Made by a program: the position numbers and the translations under genes. The notes beneath the pieces are model-generated. The model was not told the origin of the DNA, did no database searches, and saw only the letters and a list, made by a program, of their open reading frames with translations. Shown here piece by piece: positions 40,908 through 50,186 of a DNA stretch of 64,000 nucleotides. How positions within the stretch are numbered: the stretch's first letter is position 1; each line of letters begins with the position of its first letter. This DNA comes from Opitutaceae bacterium (GTDB taxonomy: Bacteria > Verrucomicrobiota > Verrucomicrobiia > Opitutales > Opitutaceae): assembly GCA_028280945.1 (NCBI GenBank), contig JANQKV010000013.1, positions 1 to 64,000 on the forward strand, read 5' to 3'.

Positions 40908-41372
40908 TTATTTATCCATCGCGGCAGCGAGCTTCTTGATCATCGCGATCAGCTCTTCGTGTTCGGCGCTGAGGGACGCGTGCTTGGCGGCCATTTTCTT
41001 GTGAATGGTCATGCGTTCGGCGTGTTCTCTTACCATCTTGTCGTGGTCGCTGTGTTCGCCGGCGGCTTGGTGTTCCGCCATTTCCTTGCCGTGGTGCATG
41101 GCATGATCTTCGTGCGCCCGGATCGCCTCGGCATGCGCCTCCAACCTGGCCTCATGTTGATACAGTTTGGCCTGCGCCTGCGCGAGGGTGGCCAGGGCCT
41201 TCAGGTGCTCAGTTCGCCAAGCACTGTGTTCGACCAGCATCCTGTCGTGCTCCATATGCGCTGCCGCATGCTCCTTTTTCATTTCCTGATGGGATTCAGC
41301 GGCCTGCGCAAAAGCGGTCAGCGCGAATAATGAAACAATGGTGGTGGCGAGGTAAGTATGGATCTTTTTCAT
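40908..41372 (-). CDS. Periplasmic histidine-rich coiled-coil protein with heptad His ladders
   Basis: A 154-residue protein with a signal peptide (TYLATTIVSLFALTAFAQA) and an otherwise all-helical, charged sequence with 20 His. The His fall into three runs at exact 7-residue spacing: residues 28, 35, 42, 49, 56; 73, 80, 87, 94, 101; and 110, 117, 124, 131, 138. Each run would place five His along one face of a helix, and short breaks between runs suggest three helices, perhaps a bundle. His39, 90, 93 and 107 are additional. A metal-binding or metal-buffering role (zinc, copper, nickel) is the natural guess. No metal transporter is adjacent. A good terminator follows. Confidence 0.85.
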   Translation of the reverse strand: MKKIHTYLATTIVSLFALTAFAQAAESHQEMKKEHAAAHMEHDRMLVEHSAWRTEHLKALATLAQAQAKLYQHEARLEAHAEAIRAHEDHAMHHGKEMAEHQAAGEHSDHDKMVREHAERMTIHKKMAAKHASLSAEHEELIAMIKKLAAAMDK

Positions 41373-41531
41373 GGGTATTGTCTTAAAGCCGAAAGACTAA
41401 AATCACTGTAAATGCGGTCAAGAAACCGCGTACGGAGAGAGAGTGAGTTTCAGTGGCAGGGAAACTAAGGGCAAAGACGCGGAGGCACACAAAGAGCAGC
41501 CCTGCGTGGTCAATGATTTCATTCTCCGCGG

Positions 41532-41550
41532 CTTTGCGTCTCCGCGTGAG
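41532..41550 (+). repeat. Dispersed 19-bp repeat, copy 3
   Basis: CTTTGCGTCTCCGCGTGAG, between the His-rich gene and the GH17 gene; a partly inverted version (GCAAAGACGCGGAG) lies about 60 bp to its left at 41,471-41,484. Confidence 0.5.
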
Positions 41551-41588
41551 AGAGTTTCAGTTCGCTGGTTTCACCTTGGCAGGTCCGC

Positions 41589-42605
41589 CTACTTAAGATG
41601 CTCCACGGCCGGCTTGGGCTGGCGTTTGACATCCCACAAGCCCCAGTGCTTTTCGGCGCCGTCGGGGTTGTCAGGGTTGCCTTTCCACGGCTCATCAAAC
41701 GCCTCGAACCAGAAGAGGGTGATGTTGTTCTTCGCGGTCCAGGAAGACAGGTCGGCGTAGTGGCGGGCCTGGGAGGCAAGGCTGGCCAGGTCCCCGAGGT
41801 CGTTGGCCGTGGTGGTCCAGCCTGCCTCCGCGACCGCGATCGGCGTATCGGGGTAGGCGGCCTGCACTTCGCTGAGATTTGCCTCGGTGTAGGCCATCGC
41901 CTTGTCGATGGGATACCCTTCCCAAATTGGATAGGTGTGTACGCCGAGGAAATCCACCTCCCCGCGGAGGCGGTTGGCGAGGTCGACCAAGGCCCGGTAG
42001 TTTTCGGCCGTGGTCACGGGCACATCCACCGCGGCCCGGACTTGTTGTAGATACTTCACCAGCTGTTCGACGGGCACGCCGTGGTCGTTCCAGTCGACCA
42101 GAGTCTCGTTGCCGACATTGATGGCGACCACGATGCCGGCAAACTCCCGGGCCATCGCGATGGCGGAAAGGATTTCCTGTTCATTGCTGGTCCGGTTGGC
42201 CGCCAACTCTTTGGGAGGAATGGGCTCGGTCAGCCAGGCACAGGTCTCGTGGTTGCTCTTCTCGGCATCCAGCCAGGCACCGAGCATGACCTTTACCGGC
42301 AGATTGTGATCGCGAATGACCTCCAGCACGTCGCGGGAGTTGTCGTGGGAATCATAGAGGCGCACGAGGTGGAATCCATGCTCCGTCAGGATCTCCAGGT
42401 CCTCAAGGATCTCGGCCTTGGACGGCAACACCGCGCCATCGCCCCGATCCGGGTGCTGGCCCTCGCGAAAACCGGAGTAGGCCACGGCTTTTTGGGTCCC
42501 GGCCAACAGGTGGTCATCGGGCTGCGGTTGGAAGCCATGTTTCGCCGCGGAAGCAAACGACGCGAAACCGAGGCACAGCGTGGAGAGAACAACGAGGGAG
42601 CGCAT
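41589..42605 (-). CDS. Secreted GH17-family beta-1,3-glucanase-like protein
   Basis: A 338-residue exported protein. The ATG at 42,605 begins the signal peptide SLVVLSTLCLGFASFASA. The TIM barrel shows YSGFREGQHPDRG, LTEHGFHLVRLYDS, VKVMLGAWL, VVAINVGNETLVDWN with the acid Glu, VDFLGVHTYPIWEG, IAVAEAGWTTTAND with the nucleophile Glu, and FWFEAFDEPWKG. This is the bacterial GH17 pattern; family members cleave or remodel beta-1,3-glucans such as laminarin. It is unlinked to other catabolic genes here. Confidence 0.87.
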   Translation of the reverse strand: MRSLVVLSTLCLGFASFASAAKHGFQPQPDDHLLAGTQKAVAYSGFREGQHPDRGDGAVLPSKAEILEDLEILTEHGFHLVRLYDSHDNSRDVLEVIRDHNLPVKVMLGAWLDAEKSNHETCAWLTEPIPPKELAANRTSNEQEILSAIAMAREFAGIVVAINVGNETLVDWNDHGVPVEQLVKYLQQVRAAVDVPVTTAENYRALVDLANRLRGEVDFLGVHTYPIWEGYPIDKAMAYTEANLSEVQAAYPDTPIAVAEAGWTTTANDLGDLASLASQARHYADLSSWTAKNNITLFWFEAFDEPWKGNPDNPDGAEKHWGLWDVKRQPKPAVEHLK

Positions 42606-42718
42606 GAAATTAAGGGGCGATCCCACGGTAGGGCATCCGATCCGTCAGGCAAAATTCACCAGGCAAAAACTGTTGTCGCTCGCTGGTGAGACGGGGGATG
42701 GGGTGCTAGTTTGGGCGC

Positions 42719-43099
42719 ATGGCAGAATCCCATGGGAAATGTGTACTTTTGGTTGGCTTGCGGTCCGACGCCGTGGACTACGCCAAGTGGCCGGAGCTGA
42801 CGGCGGAAAAACTGGAGGCAGGATTTAAGGATGTCGTGACCGATTTAACCCGCGAAGGCTACCGGGCCGTCTGGTGTTTGACCGACCAGGGCAAAACAGC
42901 GGCCGCCCAGGTGGAGGAGGCTTTGATCAAGGAACATCCGGATGTTGTGGTGGTGGGAGCGGGCGTGCGAATCGATCCCGATTTGTTGCTGCTTTTTGAG
43001 ATGCTGATCAACCTGATCCACGAGCACGCTCCCCAAGCGAAGATCGTATTCAATCACATGATTCACGATACCGTCGACGCGGTGCGTCGTTGGAGCTGA
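42719..43099 (+). CDS. Conserved hypothetical Rossmann-like protein
   Basis: A 126-residue soluble protein. It has the VLLVGLRSDAVDYAKWPEL start, EGYRAVWCLTDQGKTAAAQVE, HPDVVVVGAGVRIDPDLLLLFE and HAPQAKIVFNHMIHDTVDAVRRW. This pattern is shared by a widespread small conserved family of unknown function, recognised from memory of its VVIGAGVR block. An alternating beta-alpha arrangement suggests a Rossmann-like fold. It is divergent from the GH17 gene and convergent with the permease at 43,115. Confidence 0.7.
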   Translation: MAESHGKCVLLVGLRSDAVDYAKWPELTAEKLEAGFKDVVTDLTREGYRAVWCLTDQGKTAAAQVEEALIKEHPDVVVVGAGVRIDPDLLLLFEMLINLIHEHAPQAKIVFNHMIHDTVDAVRRWS

Positions 43100-43114
43100 G
43101 TCATCGTTGGCCCC

Positions 43115-45607
43115 TCACTCGTCGCGCAGGGCGACCAACGGATCGATGCGGGCGGCGCGGTGGGCTGGCAGGTAGCTTGCGAACAGGGCGACGGCGAGCA
43201 GCGCGGCGGATACGGCCAAGTAGACAACGGGGTTGGTCGGCTTCACCTCAAAGAGCAGTGACGTCATGGTGTGGCTTAGAAGCAATGCGCTCGTCAGTCC
43301 GATTACCAAGCCGATCCCCGTTTTGATGAATCCCTGTTTGATAATGAGGTTCAGTACTTGTGATCGCGAGGCACCCAGAGCACTGCGGATCCCAATTTCA
43401 CGAGTGCGTTGGGAAACGTCGTAGGCCAGAACGCCGTAAATCCCCAGTGCGGACAGAAACAGGGCCAGACCGGCAAACGCGACCGTCAGCAGCATTACCG
43501 CGCGGCGATTGTCGAATGAAGAACCCACTGCGTCCGCCAAAGCGCCAGCTTCATACAAAGGGATCGACGGATCAATTTCCCGCAGCTTCGTCCGCAGTGC
43601 GCTGATTACATCACCGGTGGGACGTTCGGAGTGCAAAAAAAGCGTCAATCCGCCGGGCCGCCCGGTCTTGAGCAATTGGTAGACGAACGGATTGCCGCTC
43701 TTTTCCTCCACGCCGTTATGGGGCACATTGCGGACTACGCCGATAATGCTGGGCCAATCCGCGATTTCCTCCGGCAGAGCACCGAAGACAAATCTTCCTC
43801 CCACAGCTGACCGCTCTGGAAAATACTTTTGCGCAAAGCTCTGATCCACCACGAATACGTTGCGCTCGGACGCCATGTCGGACTCCTCAAAGAAGCGCCC
43901 TTCGACAAGCTTAAGCCCGAGCGTCTCACGGTAGTCCGGTGTCACCGTCACCCGGTAGGCTCCAGGCTGGGGTGCATCCGGGGGAAGGGTGCTTTCAAAC
44001 AGGGAGAATGCATTGATGGGCACGCCTCCTTGGAAGGGCGTGGCGTAGCCAATCGACGACGAGTTCACTCCTGGGATTTCCTGTAGAGCCTGACGCAGCC
44101 GTTCGCGGAGTGCGACAGCAGCTTCGTCACTGTCGCGATAGGCCGAAGGCAGCGCAATCCGACCGGTGACCACCTGATCCAGCCGGAGCCCCGGATCGAC
44201 CTGGAGCGCCCGCGTAAAACTCTGAATGAGCAATCCTGCTCCCGCGAGCAATACGAGCGCCACCGCCACTTGGGTCACGACCAGAGTGCTGCTTAGCAGC
44301 CGCACCCCGCGGCTGGAGGAGACGCCCCGTGAGCCCCTTGAGATCACGGCGGCCAGATTCGTGCGCAGCACGTGAATTACAGGTATCAGTCCGATAAATA
44401 CGCCCGTCACGACTGCGAGACCGATAGCGAAGCCCATAACCTGCAGATCCAGCGTGGCGGACAGTGACTGAGGCATCATCTCCGCTAGATAGTGATTGGT
44501 GATTCGGAGGGCAGCCCACGCGAGAGCGAGTCCCGATAAAGCGCCGGTAACCGTGAGCAGCAGGCTTTCGACCATGAGTTGGCGGATAATCGCTCCTCGG
44601 CTGGCTCCGAGAGCGGAACGGATGGCCAGTTCGGATTGGCGGGCGTTGGCGCGCACGAGGAGCAGATTGGCGACGTTGACGCAGCCGATAAGGAGCACAA
44701 ACACCACGCCTCCCTGCAGCATGACCAGGGTTGGTCGCACGGGATCGACTCTCTGCTCCTGCAAGCCGCCCACATTCATCGTCATCCCTGAGCGTTCCAC
44801 GAACTGCTGAATTAGAGGCACTGCGCCGGCAACATGGGTTTGCTCCAGGGTTTTAGCCTCGGCGTCGGCCTGGCCGATACTGACCCCGGGCTTGAGTCGG
44901 CCGAACAGGGAAAGATAGACGGCATAGCGACGCTGCGGATTCGCTTGTTCCTCACTCCATGTCATTGGCAGGACGTACTTCACGCGGGCGTCAAAGGCCT
45001 CGAATTGCGGCGGAGCCACACCGATGACGGAATAGGTTTTATCATCAATCCGCACTTCTCGGCCCACTATGGTCGGATCCTCGGCGAAGTCGGACTTCCA
45101 AAACGAGTGGGTCAGCACGATCACGTTGTCCGCACCCTCCGCATTTTGCTCCTTGGTAAAGAAATGACCCAAAAGCGGCTGCACCCGCAGCACCTGAAAG
45201 ATCTCAGCGGTCGCCCTGGCCCCCGGTTGGCGGGTCACTCCAACCTCATCACCCAAAAGCATGTATCCGAATGACCAAAGCCCAAGGGTTTCGTAAGATG
45301 TCGCATTCTTCGAATAGTCGAGGTAGATGGGGACATTGGCCGGCATGTGGTGCAGACCGGCTTTTACCGCCGAGGAATATACCTCCACTATACGATCGGG
45401 TTCATGAAATGGCAGCGGCTTGAGCATCAACGCGTAAACGGTCGAGAATATCGCCGTCGTTGCGCCGATGCACAGGGCGAGGGTGATCAGCGTGATCGCC
45501 GACATGCCCTTGGCTTTGCCCATGAGTCGACAGGCGTGACGAACATCGGTGCTTAAACCGGCGAGAAGGGAACCGAGTGCAGATGGGCGGGTATCGTCGG
45601 ATGTCAT
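43115..45607 (-). CDS. ADOP-type orphan ABC permease (FtsX/MacB-like), second copy
   Basis: An 830-residue membrane protein with duplicated MacB-PCD plus FtsX halves. The N-terminal membrane span (ITLITLALCIGATTAIFSTVYALML) leads into KPLPFHEPDRIVEVY. FtsX helices appear as GGVVFVLLIGCVNVANLLLVRANARQSELAIR, and the C-terminus ends AARIDPLVALRDE. It lacks the 90-residue prefix domain present in the permease at 36,109 and has no adjacent PadR gene or ATPase. ATGs at 45,607 and 45,628 are both possible starts. It is well diverged from the other copy. Confidence 0.87.
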   Translation of the reverse strand: MTSDDTRPSALGSLLAGLSTDVRHACRLMGKAKGMSAITLITLALCIGATTAIFSTVYALMLKPLPFHEPDRIVEVYSSAVKAGLHHMPANVPIYLDYSKNATSYETLGLWSFGYMLLGDEVGVTRQPGARATAEIFQVLRVQPLLGHFFTKEQNAEGADNVIVLTHSFWKSDFAEDPTIVGREVRIDDKTYSVIGVAPPQFEAFDARVKYVLPMTWSEEQANPQRRYAVYLSLFGRLKPGVSIGQADAEAKTLEQTHVAGAVPLIQQFVERSGMTMNVGGLQEQRVDPVRPTLVMLQGGVVFVLLIGCVNVANLLLVRANARQSELAIRSALGASRGAIIRQLMVESLLLTVTGALSGLALAWAALRITNHYLAEMMPQSLSATLDLQVMGFAIGLAVVTGVFIGLIPVIHVLRTNLAAVISRGSRGVSSSRGVRLLSSTLVVTQVAVALVLLAGAGLLIQSFTRALQVDPGLRLDQVVTGRIALPSAYRDSDEAAVALRERLRQALQEIPGVNSSSIGYATPFQGGVPINAFSLFESTLPPDAPQPGAYRVTVTPDYRETLGLKLVEGRFFEESDMASERNVFVVDQSFAQKYFPERSAVGGRFVFGALPEEIADWPSIIGVVRNVPHNGVEEKSGNPFVYQLLKTGRPGGLTLFLHSERPTGDVISALRTKLREIDPSIPLYEAGALADAVGSSFDNRRAVMLLTVAFAGLALFLSALGIYGVLAYDVSQRTREIGIRSALGASRSQVLNLIIKQGFIKTGIGLVIGLTSALLLSHTMTSLLFEVKPTNPVVYLAVSAALLAVALFASYLPAHRAARIDPLVALRDE

Positions 45608-45822
45608 GCCGGGTTGAAGACAGCACAAGTCTGGGAGTTATGCAGTCGAAAAAACCATTTTATTATCATGTAAGATGTTCAAAAAAAGAAACTTGCAAAA
45701 TCAATCATCCTCATCATAGTGAGAGACTGATGGAGGGCGGCGAGATCCGGTTTTCGAAGGTTTTTTGGGCCGGACATTGGAGAGATCTGTCCTTAACGGT
45801 ATTTTGTCCGTAGGTCCCAAGG

Positions 45823-46329
45823 ATGAACCTGACCTTTGAACCAATGACCCGGGAACTTGCGGGGGAAATCGCCGCTTGGCGGTATCCGGCTCCGTATCAG
45901 AGGTATGGTTACACTGATGATGATTCCCGGGAAACTGTCGCCCGCTTCGTTGATCCCCGGTACCGGTTCTTTGCCGGGTTGGAAGGGGGCGACCTGATCG
46001 CGTTTCGGTCGTTCGGCGAGGACGGGCAGGTACGGGGTGGCGACTATGCGGGCGATTTTCTTGATACCGGTGGTGGCCTGCGGCCGGATCTTACCGGTCG
46101 GGGTTTGGGCCCGGCAGTTATCACACAGGGTCTCGCGTTTGGACATGGCCGGTTTGGCACATGCCGATTTCGCGTGACGGTGGCCGACTTCAACCGGCGT
46201 GCGCTCAGAGCCTGCGAGAAAGTCGGTTTTCAGCCGATCCAGCACTTCCGTCGCGAATCAGACGGTGAACCTTTCACGGTGCTGGTCATCGACTTGGGGG
46301 CAGTGGCGCCACCGCGACGAACACGTTGA
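45823..46329 (+). CDS. GNAT-family N-acetyltransferase
   Basis: A 168-residue cytoplasmic protein with the GNAT fold: ELAGEIAAWRYPAPYQRYGY, a beta strand FFAGLEGGDLIAFRSFG, and the acetyl-CoA-binding motif A in LRPDLTGRGLGPAVITQGLAFG. Then come CRFRVTVADFNRRALRACEKVGFQ and a C-terminal strand. The acceptor substrate is unknown. It stands alone and converges on the symporter gene with a 28-bp gap. Confidence 0.9.
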   Translation: MNLTFEPMTRELAGEIAAWRYPAPYQRYGYTDDDSRETVARFVDPRYRFFAGLEGGDLIAFRSFGEDGQVRGGDYAGDFLDTGGGLRPDLTGRGLGPAVITQGLAFGHGRFGTCRFRVTVADFNRRALRACEKVGFQPIQHFRRESDGEPFTVLVIDLGAVAPPRRTR

Positions 46330-46357
46330 CGGTTGCGTGATCGGAGCTGAGCCGCCG

Positions 46358-48019
46358 CTAATTTTTCGTTTCGTCGAGATAGGCCTGCACGGTGGCCTTC
46401 ATTTCTTTGCGCAGGAGCAGGATGCCGAGCAGATTGGGCAGGGTCATCAGCACGATGGCAACCGCGGCCATGTTCCACACCAGCGTGGTGTCGGAAAACG
46501 CGGCGAAGAAGAAGCCGAGCACATAAACGATCCGGTAGTATTTCACTGCGCCTACGCCGAACAGGTAGACCATCGCCCGGTCGCCGTAGTAGCTCCAGGC
46601 GATGGCGGTCGAGAACGCAAAGAGCAGCAGGCCCACGGCAACGATCGTCCGGCCAAATTCCCCAAACAGGCCGCGCGCAAATGCCGCCGAGGTCAGCTCG
46701 GCTGAATGAATCAGAGACCGGCCGGTGATCTGCAGGTTGGGGCGAACGAAACTGCCTTCCCGAACCATCACTTCACCGGTGATCGGATCGCCTTGTGCGG
46801 ATTTGATCAGAACGTCTTCGGCGACAGAACGGGAACTGAGCACCGTCACCGGAGTGTCGGCGGCGAGGCGGCCGGCGGTGAGTTGCAGCGGGCCGGTGTA
46901 GGCGCTCACCGGGGATTCGCCGGTGGCATTGAGGTGATGGAACAGGGCCTGCTGGTTGGCGGGGTCAGAATCGCTCCACGTGCCGGCCACGACTTCGATG
47001 TCGGCGGCCTGGAATTCGTTGGGCAGCTTCTCGGTCCATACGCCGGAAGAAAGGATGACCAGGCCGGTGAGCGTGCAGATGCAGATGGTGTCGATGAACG
47101 GCTCAAGGATGGCGACCATGCCTTCGGAAACGGGCTCGTTGGAGCGGGCGGCGGCGTGGGCGATCGGGGCGGACCCTTGGCCGGCTTCGTTGGAAAACAG
47201 GCCGCGGTTGACCCCGCGATTGAACGCAAAAGCGAAGGACGCGCCAAGGAATCCGCCAACCGCGGCGCTGCCGGTGAAGGCGGTTTCAAACACCATGAGG
47301 AAAGACGGGATCACGTTGTCCCAATGGGTGAGAATCACGCCCAACGCTCCGACGAAATACAGCACGGCCATAAAGGGCACAATGCGGGCGGTGACCGCGG
47401 CGATGCGCTTGATGCCGCCGATAATCACCAGGCCGAGCAGGACGGAGAGGACGGCGCCCGTAATGATGGGTTCAATCCCGAAGGCCGCATCCATGGCCTG
47501 GGCAATGTTGTTGACCTGGGGCAGGTTGCCGGTGCCGAACGAGCTGATGATCGTGGCCACCGCAAAGATGACCGCCAGCCACTTCAGGTTGAGGCCGCGG
47601 TCCATGAAATACATGGGTCCTCCGGCCATGGTGCCATCCAGGGTGCGGACCCGGTATTTGTGCGACAGCGTGACCTCAACAAACTTGGTTGTCATACCGA
47701 AGAAGGCGGTGGCCCACATCCAGAACAGCGCGGCGGGACCACCGAGATAGATGGCAAAGGCGACGCCGCCAATGTTACCGGTGCCAACCGTGCCGGAGAG
47801 GGCGGTGGCGAGGGCTTGGAAGTGGCTGGTATCGCCCGGCATGCCACGCTTGTCCTCCTTGCCGCGAACAATCCGTACAGCGCGGCCGAAGTGGCGAATC
47901 TGGGGGAAACCGAGATACACGGTGAAGAACAGGCCCGTGCCGAGCAGCACGTAGGGAAACCAGAAGGCGCCGCCGAGCAGTCCGTCGAGTTTGAGCAAGA
48001 GGTCGTTGAGAAAGTTCAT
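46358..48019 (-). CDS. AGCS-family sodium:alanine symporter with an extra extracytoplasmic domain
   Basis: A 553-residue membrane protein. AGCS marks are [44 protein letters not shown] with TGNI, the [11 protein letters not shown] segment, [21 protein letters not shown] and [19 protein letters not shown]. It is about 100 residues longer than usual (around 450). The extra length sits between LVILSSGVW and AELTSAAF, about residues 335-440, and is hydrophilic with no membrane segment, so it would be one large loop or domain outside the membrane. Sodium-coupled uptake of alanine, glycine or related amino acids is expected. Confidence 0.92.
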   Translation of the reverse strand: MNFLNDLLLKLDGLLGGAFWFPYVLLGTGLFFTVYLGFPQIRHFGRAVRIVRGKEDKRGMPGDTSHFQALATALSGTVGTGNIGGVAFAIYLGGPAALFWMWATAFFGMTTKFVEVTLSHKYRVRTLDGTMAGGPMYFMDRGLNLKWLAVIFAVATIISSFGTGNLPQVNNIAQAMDAAFGIEPIITGAVLSVLLGLVIIGGIKRIAAVTARIVPFMAVLYFVGALGVILTHWDNVIPSFLMVFETAFTGSAAVGGFLGASFAFAFNRGVNRGLFSNEAGQGSAPIAHAAARSNEPVSEGMVAILEPFIDTICICTLTGLVILSSGVWTEKLPNEFQAADIEVVAGTWSDSDPANQQALFHHLNATGESPVSAYTGPLQLTAGRLAADTPVTVLSSRSVAEDVLIKSAQGDPITGEVMVREGSFVRPNLQITGRSLIHSAELTSAAFARGLFGEFGRTIVAVGLLLFAFSTAIAWSYYGDRAMVYLFGVGAVKYYRIVYVLGFFFAAFSDTTLVWNMAAVAIVLMTLPNLLGILLLRKEMKATVQAYLDETKN

Positions 48020-48131
48020 GGGGTTGGGGCGAATCGCCTCAGGAGTGTTCGTGCAGAAAGTGTGCCGACAGATCGCGGGTGGCGATTCCGATTATGGCGG
48101 TCACGTGACCGGGCCGGGGAGTCAGGCACGA

Positions 48132-49064
48132 TCAGCCGAGTTGCGGTTTGATCTCGCCGCGGGCGAAGGCGCTGAGTTTGGCGAAGAGGTCACGGAAAAC
48201 CGGATCGCGGCGGAGCTGCACGGCTTCCATGATGTCGGCTCCGTCTGAGTTCGGTTGCCACACACCATCATCACCGAGTCGCGGACGTGGTCCGTGCCGC
48301 ACTTCGACAATCCCCGGGTTGATCAACCAGGCGAACGGTGCGAGGTCCCAGATGGTCTTGGACGAAGCCATCGCGGTCAGATCGGTATTTTCGTAGTCGC
48401 GGAAGATTTGGAAGAGGTAGTCGCCGAGTGGACCTTGACCGGCCACGTAGCGCTCCATTTCCGGCAGGGTGGTTTTCAGGGCTTCGGCCACGAGCGCACA
48501 GGGAAACCAGCCCATCGGCAGCGACGAATCCATGATGAAACGGACGGCGGCCTGGTCGCCGCCGAGATTAAACTCGTGGTTGTGCGGCCAATGCGAGGGA
48601 TGACCACCGAGCCAAAACAGCACCACCCGTTCGGCGAGGTCCGGACGCTGGCGCAGTGCCTCCGCAACATTGGTGATCGCGCCGACGGCGATCACGATCA
48701 ACGGTCTCGAGGCGGTGTGGGATGCGGCCAGCGCGATGAGGTTGTCGACACTGGGGTTGGGCTCCTCGTCGGAGCCGGCGTTGAAGCGTGATTTGGCCCC
48801 GCGGTGCACCTTGTCGCCGGGTTCGATACCCAGCAGGTCGAGCAGCCGGAGGAGCTCCTCGTAGCTGCGTTCCATGCCTTCGCCGAAGGTGGCGGCACGT
48901 TGATTTTGAAAGGGCGCGGCGTGCAGGGCACGGACGCGAAATCGTTCCGGCGAGAGCAACGCCCAGACGACGGCGAATTGATCGTCGATCTCATTAAACG
49001 CGTCCGTATCGATGACGATGTCGAGGCGCAAATCGGTGGCGGCAATCTCGGCGAGGGACTCCAT
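48132..49064 (-). CDS. Inosine-uridine-preferring-type nucleoside hydrolase
   Basis: A 310-residue protein. The ATG at 49,064 is chosen; the open frame upstream adds repeat-region residues. The family signature is IVIDTDAFNEIDDQFAVVWALL, carrying the Asp cluster for calcium. LIVIAVGAITNVAEAL and a FWLGGHPSHWPHNHEFNLGGDQAAVRF segment with the catalytic His/Asn region follow. EFNLGGDQAA is the version of the usual EFN-DP-AA block. It would cleave N-glycosidic bonds of nucleosides in salvage, or of related N-ribosides. It is 112 bp behind the symporter start on the same strand. Confidence 0.9.
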   Translation of the reverse strand: MESLAEIAATDLRLDIVIDTDAFNEIDDQFAVVWALLSPERFRVRALHAAPFQNQRAATFGEGMERSYEELLRLLDLLGIEPGDKVHRGAKSRFNAGSDEEPNPSVDNLIALAASHTASRPLIVIAVGAITNVAEALRQRPDLAERVVLFWLGGHPSHWPHNHEFNLGGDQAAVRFIMDSSLPMGWFPCALVAEALKTTLPEMERYVAGQGPLGDYLFQIFRDYENTDLTAMASSKTIWDLAPFAWLINPGIVEVRHGPRPRLGDDGVWQPNSDGADIMEAVQLRRDPVFRDLFAKLSAFARGEIKPQLG

Positions 49065-49115
49065 GGGGCCACGTTGGATGTCGCGACGCGTGGAGGCAAT
49101 CCACCACTCCAAACG

Positions 49116-49151
49116 AAAACCCGGCCGGAATCACTGCGAGTTCCGGCCGGG
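49116..49151 (-). terminator. Rho-independent terminator of the small envelope protein gene
   Basis: A perfect 11-bp stem CCCGGCCGGAA / TTCCGGCCGGG (49,120-49,130 and 49,141-49,151) with a 10-base loop. On the minus strand it is followed by TTTTCGTTT. It lies 55 bp beyond the stop codon at 49,206. Confidence 0.85.
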
Positions 49152-49205
49152 AGTGAACGACTGGCTTGGCCAGTGAAGAAATGATGCGGGAGACCCCGCT
49201 GAACC

Positions 49206-49448
49206 TCAGGCGGCGAGGGGGTGGGCTTCGGAGATCGCCTTGACGGCGGAGATTGCGGGGGCTGCGGCAGCCGGGACCCGGACCTTGGCTTCATAACCGA
49301 CCTGGTGGCTGTTGTCGTAGTCGAGGGTCAACATGGCGATGATGCTCAAGGCGGTCATGATGCTGAAGGCGCCGACGCCGCTCAGGCCAACGAAGGTGAA
49401 GAAGGGAACCGCGGCGGCGGTGGCGAAGAGGATGAGGGAAGTTTTCAT
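49206..49448 (-). CDS. Small membrane protein, function unknown
   Basis: An 80-residue protein with two closely spaced hydrophobic segments (SLILFATAAAVPFFTFVGL and VGAFSIMTALSIIAMLTLDY) and a charged to Ala/Pro-rich tail (VRVPAAAAPAISAVKAI). A short, credible start (ATG at 49,448) and a good terminator at 49,116-49,151 support it as a real transcription unit. Similar small proteins are familiar from Opitutaceae, but no function is known. Confidence 0.65.
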   Translation of the reverse strand: MKTSLILFATAAAVPFFTFVGLSGVGAFSIMTALSIIAMLTLDYDNSHQVGYEAKVRVPAAAAPAISAVKAISEAHPLAA

Positions 49449-49622
49449 GATGTTTGTTTTTTAAGGTGTGAAACTGATAAGTGGGTTGATGTCGGTATCA
49501 CCCGTGGGTTGTTCGAGAAGTTGCAGAAATCGAAAAAAGATTTTGCCGGCCTCGGAGATGTGGAGCCTCGAAAGAGCAGGAATGGGTTGAGGCTTCGGGG
49601 TTCGGATGCTGGTCTTCACGCC

Positions 49623-50186
49623 ATGAAAAACTCCGTCGCCTGGGCTCTGATTCCGGCGCTGCTTGCCCTCGCAGGATGCAGTGCACCGACGAAGATTTTT
49701 TCTGAATCGGCCGAGGGTTTGGATGTTACGGGTTACCAGACCTTTTACTTTGTGCCCCTGCCTTCGAATCCCGGGCCTGAGGTGAAGCATGCGGAATTGG
49801 TCAAACGGTTGGCTCCGCTCGTCCAAACCCAGGTGCGCGACGTGATGTTGGCCAAAGGGTTTTCCCCGGCCACATCGGCCGAGTCGGCCGACCTCGTCGT
49901 GCTCATGCATGGTGACCTGACGCCGAAATCTACCGTCCTCATTGACCAGAGCTTCCGTCCCAATCCGTTCGCGGAGGCTCCGATTGGGCGGCATACTCCG
50001 GGAGTCGTGCATCGTGATGACTACCACGAAGGTCGACTCATTGTGGAGGTCCACGATGTGGCGGCCGATCGCATGGTCTGGGTTGCTTGGTTGGAACGTC
50101 GGGTCGATAAGGGCGAAACTCTCGATAGCACACGTATCGCCACGAATGTTGGCCGGTTACTGCAAAGGCTTCCCGGCCGGGAGTAA
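49623..50186 (+). CDS. DUF4136-like lipoprotein
   Basis: A 187-residue lipoprotein. The ATG at 49,623 gives a short signal with lipobox (ALIPALLALAGC). The rest follows the DUF4136 pattern: TGYQTFYFVPLP, LAPLVQTQVRDVMLAKGFSPA, DLVVLMHG, and EGRLIVEVHDVAADRMVWVAWLERRV near the end. These lipoproteins are common, of unknown role, and anchored in the outer membrane. The frame continues upstream to 49,221 but only as the antisense of the small membrane protein gene. The stop codon lies in a hairpin loop (50,172-50,196). Confidence 0.85.
   Translation: MKNSVAWALIPALLALAGCSAPTKIFSESAEGLDVTGYQTFYFVPLPSNPGPEVKHAELVKRLAPLVQTQVRDVMLAKGFSPATSAESADLVVLMHGDLTPKSTVLIDQSFRPNPFAEAPIGRHTPGVVHRDDYHEGRLIVEVHDVAADRMVWVAWLERRVDKGETLDSTRIATNVGRLLQRLPGRE

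Noticed and set aside
46706-48151. Plus-strand open frame of about 480 codons opposite the symporter
   Set aside because: Shadow of the AGCS gene, low-complexity Gly/Glu/Asp/His composition.
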